DNA of 26,327 bases from Acidobacteriota bacterium (GTDB taxonomy: Bacteria > Acidobacteriota > Terriglobia > Terriglobales > Acidobacteriaceae): contig JAGWML010000011.1 of NCBI GenBank assembly GCA_028873155.1, forward strand, positions 1 through 26,327, in the 5' to 3' direction. The notes beneath the pieces were generated by a model, which saw only the letters and a program-made list of their open reading frames with translations, was not told where the DNA came from and made no database searches. The translations under genes and the position numbers were made by a program. This document shows positions 23,905 through 26,327 of this stretch, piece by piece (position 1 is the first letter of the stretch; each line of letters opens with the position of its first letter).

Positions 23905-24921
23905 ATCCCTCCCGCGCATCCACACCTGATTCACCAGTGTCCACACAATCTGCGCCGCAACCAGAACCGCGATCACCAGAATCGCTTTGTGCAGCCCTTC
24001 GTTCCATCCACTCAGCGTTGCGCCAAGTTGCGCTCCATCTCGCAGCGGATTCCGCAGCACCAGCAGCGCACGGCCCGGCGCATACAGCAATACATTCAAG
24101 GGAATCAGCTCGATCGCCTTCACCGCCGCATGCCGCAGCCCGTGTTTCTTCTGCCACGTTCCCCGAGCAAGCTCGACGCAAAGCCACGCAAGCTGCACCG
24201 CGTGCGCCGCAACCACCCACCAGTAGAACGTTATCCACGCCGGCGCCAACGCATAGGGTGAAGCCTTCCACAGCGCCGCACCCGGCCCCATCATCAGCCA
24301 GGGGTTCTGCGGAATCAGCAGCAGCCACACCAGAAACAGGAATCCAAAGACTGCCTCCGCCACCGCATGCGCAAAGGTCCGCTTGTGCTTGCCATGCCGT
24401 CTGGCCCGTTCCCGTTGCGCAAGGTCGATCTTTGGCAGACTCGCCGCGTGTTCTGCCAGACCCTGCCACTTCTGTGGATCCCGCGCCGAGCCATACTCGA
24501 TCAGCGCAAAGATCAGCGTCACCCACGCCGCCACCCACAGCAGTACTCCGGGTAGCCGCACCAGCGCATCCACCACAGCCTGTGCATTCGGCGTCCCAGT
24601 CGCGAGCAGCACCAGGCTCACAATCGCGTAGATCATCGCCGCCCAGCCAAGCGCGCGCTCCATCACCAGCCAGTAGATGGGAAACATCTCGGGCCCGATG
24701 AGATACCGCTGCGCCTGGTAGCGCGCCGCCATCTGCAGCGGTGCTCCCAATTGCTTCAGCCAGTCCTCCATCTCCTTCGCCGTGAGCAGACGCCCCAGTT
24801 CCGCTTGCTTGTCGTCGAGCTGCGCTTCCAGGTTCGCCCGCAACTCGGCCACAATGTCGTCTCGCCGCGCGCCGCGCAGATGCCGTCCCACCGCTTCCAG
24901 ATACTGCTCCAGTGATTCCAT
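23893..24921 (-). CDS. Membrane protein with N-terminal HAAS-type signalling domain
   Basis: A 342-residue protein. Residues 1-70 (SLEQYLEAVGRHLRGARRDD, IVAELRANLEAQLDDKQAEL, AKEMEDWLKQLGAPLQMAAR) match the HAAS-type helical domain that is commonly paired with PadR regulators. Five or six hydrophobic segments follow, for example WAAMIYAIVSLVLLATG, GVLLWVAAWVTLIFALI, AVFGFLFLVWLLLI, ITFYWWVVAAHAVQLAWL and AILVIAVLVAAQIVWTLV. Its function is unknown beyond this; it may carry a membrane signal to, or be controlled by, the PadR protein. ATG 24921 overlaps the padR-type stop by one base (TGATG), and AAGGGGGAG lies just upstream, so the two genes are translationally coupled. A GTG one codon earlier is equally possible. 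Confidence 0.75.
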   Translation of the reverse strand: MESLEQYLEAVGRHLRGARRDDIVAELRANLEAQLDDKQAELGRLLTAKEMEDWLKQLGAPLQMAARYQAQRYLIGPEMFPIYWLVMERALGWAAMIYAIVSLVLLATGTPNAQAVVDALVRLPGVLLWVAAWVTLIFALIEYGSARDPQKWQGLAEHAASLPKIDLAQRERARRHGKHKRTFAHAVAEAVFGFLFLVWLLLIPQNPWLMMGPGAALWKASPYALAPAWITFYWWVVAAHAVQLAWLCVELARGTWQKKHGLRHAAVKAIELIPLNVLLYAPGRALLVLRNPLRDGAQLGATLSGWNEGLHKAILVIAVLVAAQIVWTLVNQVWMRGRDGAQ

Positions 24922-25268
24922 CACTCCCCCTTGCCTTGTTGGCGAATCGTCTCAATCGCTGTATTCAGGCTCTGCCACTCAGCGAGCAGCAGCTCCAGTA
25001 CTGGCGCGCCTTCTGCCGAAAGCCGGTAAAAGCGCTTGTTGCGCTTGTCCTCTTCCCGCCATTCGCTCGTCAGCAATCCCTGCGCTTCCAGCCTCCGCAG
25101 CAGCGGATACAGCGTGTTCTCGTCAATCTCCATGCCGCGCGCGGCCAGCGCCTTTCGCAGCGTGTACCCGTAGTGCTCCTCTCTGAGCTGCAGCAGAACG
25201 GCCAGCGTGAGGCAGCCCCGACGCAGCTCCAGCCGCAGGTTTTCAAAGAGGTTTTCCGTCAGTGTCAT
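24921..25268 (-). CDS. PadR-family transcriptional regulator
   Basis: A small winged-helix regulator of 115 residues. The PadR signature is clear: LELRRGCLTLAVLLQLREEH, YGYTLRKALAARGMEIDENT, LYPLLRRLEAQGLLTSEW, then the beta-wing RNKRFYRLSAEG and a C-terminal dimerisation helix. ATG 25268 was chosen because GAGGAG lies directly upstream and a good promoter ends about 20 bases before it; the frame extends 20 codons further but into the promoter repeats. It is coupled by a one-base overlap to the HAAS-type membrane protein gene. The repeats around its own -10 box suggest autorepression, the usual mode in this family. Confidence 0.9.
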   Translation of the reverse strand: MTLTENLFENLRLELRRGCLTLAVLLQLREEHYGYTLRKALAARGMEIDENTLYPLLRRLEAQGLLTSEWREEDKRNKRFYRLSAEGAPVLELLLAEWQSLNTAIETIRQQGKGE

Positions 25269-25276
25269 CGTCTCCT

Positions 25277-25322
25277 CATACTGTACGAAGCATACTGTAT
25301 GACAAACAGTGTATGCCGTCAA
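25277..25322 (-). promoter_or_regulatory. padR-type promoter with three-copy operator repeat
   Basis: On the minus strand TTGACG (25322-25317) is followed after exactly 17 bp by TACAGT (25299-25294). Plus-strand CATACTGTA occurs at 25277-25285 and 25291-25299, and an inverted, slightly changed copy, ACAGTGTATG, at 25306-25315. The middle copy covers the -10 box, so a bound regulator would block transcription. Confidence 0.55.
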
Positions 25323-25433
25323 GTACATTTTAGCCTCGCCCGCCCGAGCGGGGCTTGTCGGCTCTGCCCTGTGCGGGGGGTTCGCCGCATCTAGACCAAT
25401 CCCCGGTTCCCAGTCAGGCGTACACTAGCTCAC

Positions 25434-25445
25434 GGCACCGGTGCC
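25434..25445. repeat. Perfect 12-bp palindrome upstream of the M48 gene
   Basis: GGCACCGGTGCC lies 17 bp before the peptidase ATG and just after TACACT (25421-25426), a possible -10 box. It may be an operator or occur by chance in GC-rich sequence. Confidence 0.35.
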
Positions 25446-25461
25446 ATGTACGGAGGGCCCC

Positions 25462-26327
25462 ATGAGCCGCAATGCATCTCGTTCCATCCTCTTACTCGCC
25501 TGCACACTCTTCACCTTCATCCCCGCTGCGCTCGCCCGCTTCCAGCCCACGCCCTGCACCAATCCCTATACCCAGCCGCAGGAGATCCAACTCGGCTATA
25601 AGGCGATGGCGCAGGTCTATCAGCAGCAGCCCATCCTGCCTGATTCCAGCCCCGTCACCCAGTACGTCCAGTCACTCGGCGCGCGCCTCGCGCAGTTCGC
25701 ACCCGGCTACCGCTGGCCCTTCCAGTTCCACGTCGTCAACTCGGCAGATATCAACGCCTTCGCCCTCCCTGGCGGCGCGATCTTCATCAACCTCGGCACC
25801 ATTCAGGCCGCCACCGACGAGGCGCAGCTTGCCGGCGTGATGGCCCATGAAATCTCCCACGTCGTCCAGCGCCACTCCACCTGCAACATGGCCCACCAGC
25901 AGGTCCCCAGCATCCTGGCCGGCATCGGTGGCGCGCTCGCAGGCATCCTGCTCCCCGGCACAGCCGGAGCCATCGCGCAGCAGGGCATCAGCTCCGTCGC
26001 CGGCCTCACCTTCCTCCGCATGTCTCGCGACGACGAGAAGCAGGCAGACCTCATGGGCACCGACATCCTCTACGACTCCGGTTACGATCCCCGCGCCCTC
26101 CCGCAGTTCTTTGAGACCATCCAGGCCAAGTACGGCGCAGGCGGCGCACAGCTCTTGAGCGATCACCCCAACCCCGGCAACCGCATCGGCTACGTCAACC
26201 AGGAGATCGCAACCCTCCCGCCCAAGCCCGCCGACATTACCAACACGCCACAGTTCACCTCCGTCCACGCCGACGCCGCCAAACTCCACGCCGCTACCGC
26301 CGACGAAATCAAGGCCGGCGGATGGAA
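25462..26327 (+). CDS. M48-family zinc metalloprotease, exported (3' end cut by window edge)
   Basis: A BepA/LoiP-like periplasmic metallopeptidase, of a kind involved in outer-membrane protein quality control. The frame from ATG 25462 stays open to the window end, so 288 complete codons are visible. A signal peptide is present (SILLLACTLFTFIPAALA, residues 8-25). Peptidase landmarks are FALPGGAIFINLGT, the zinc motif HEISH with His129, Glu130 and His133, and the third ligand Glu192 in DDEKQADLMG. SDHPNPGNRIGYV is the conserved family segment SxHP-x-x-x-x-R. GGAGGG lies about six bases upstream of the ATG. The protein continues beyond the window, so any TPR or other C-terminal domain cannot be seen. 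It is divergent from the PadR-type gene. Confidence 0.92.
   Translation, partial: MSRNASRSILLLACTLFTFIPAALARFQPTPCTNPYTQPQEIQLGYKAMAQVYQQQPILPDSSPVTQYVQSLGARLAQFAPGYRWPFQFHVVNSADINAFALPGGAIFINLGTIQAATDEAQLAGVMAHEISHVVQRHSTCNMAHQQVPSILAGIGGALAGILLPGTAGAIAQQGISSVAGLTFLRMSRDDEKQADLMGTDILYDSGYDPRALPQFFETIQAKYGAGGAQLLSDHPNPGNRIGYVNQEIATLPPKPADITNTPQFTSVHADAAKLHAATADEIKAGGW

Overview
The window looks like chromosome from a GC-rich soil or plant-litter bacterium, most probably an Acidobacteriia-type Acidobacteriota. The main pointer is the 1281-residue outer-membrane receptor at 3554-7399. It is of the Oar-like kind, with an N-terminal carboxypeptidase-regulatory-like domain, which is abundant in that group, and no SusD partner follows it. 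The lineage is inferred from gene content, not from a marker phylogeny.

Layout. 1-389 (-) is the 5' part of ribonuclease HI, cut by the window edge. 625-3282 (+) is an ECF sigma factor, a zinc-finger membrane anti-sigma-like protein with a HEAT-repeat C-terminus, and an exported two-PDZ protein: a small envelope signalling set. 3554-10770 (+) holds the receptor, an exported GH28-type beta-helix protein and 6-phosphogluconate dehydrogenase. 10864-13224 (-) encodes a secreted polygalacturonase fused to a pectin methylesterase. 13677-17351 (+) holds a 2-keto-3-deoxygluconate kinase, a second polygalacturonase and an exported amidohydrolase broken by one in-frame TAA. 17355-22209 (-) is a compact operon: uronate isomerase uxaC, hexuronate transporter exuT, tagaturonate epimerase uxaE and an SDR oxidoreductase. 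A divergent GntR/FadR-type regulator follows at 22402-23169 (+). Housekeeping and unrelated genes complete the window: frr, a PadR regulator with a HAAS-type membrane protein, and the start of an M48 metalloprotease.

How it works together. About 20 kb (3.4-23.2 kb) reads as one pectin/galacturonate utilisation island. Methyl-esterified pectin is de-esterified and cut outside the cytoplasm by the CE8-GH28 fusion and the GH28 enzymes, and the receptor probably takes up oligomers. ExuT imports galacturonate, UxaC makes tagaturonate, UxaE epimerises it to fructuronate, an SDR may reduce this to mannonate, and the kinase phosphorylates KDG. Mannonate dehydratase (UxuA) and KDPG aldolase are not in the window.

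The most useful new observation is an 11-bp sequence, AGGTCAGACCA. It occurs identically in front of the receptor gene and between uxaC and the gntR-type gene. Close variants lie in front of the pectinase fusion and inside the predicted kinase promoter. It is a good candidate operator for the GntR-type regulator, tying four separate transcription units into one regulon. Other notable items are the nonsense codon in the amidohydrolase, a 92-bp nested inverted repeat, and several intergenic hairpins.
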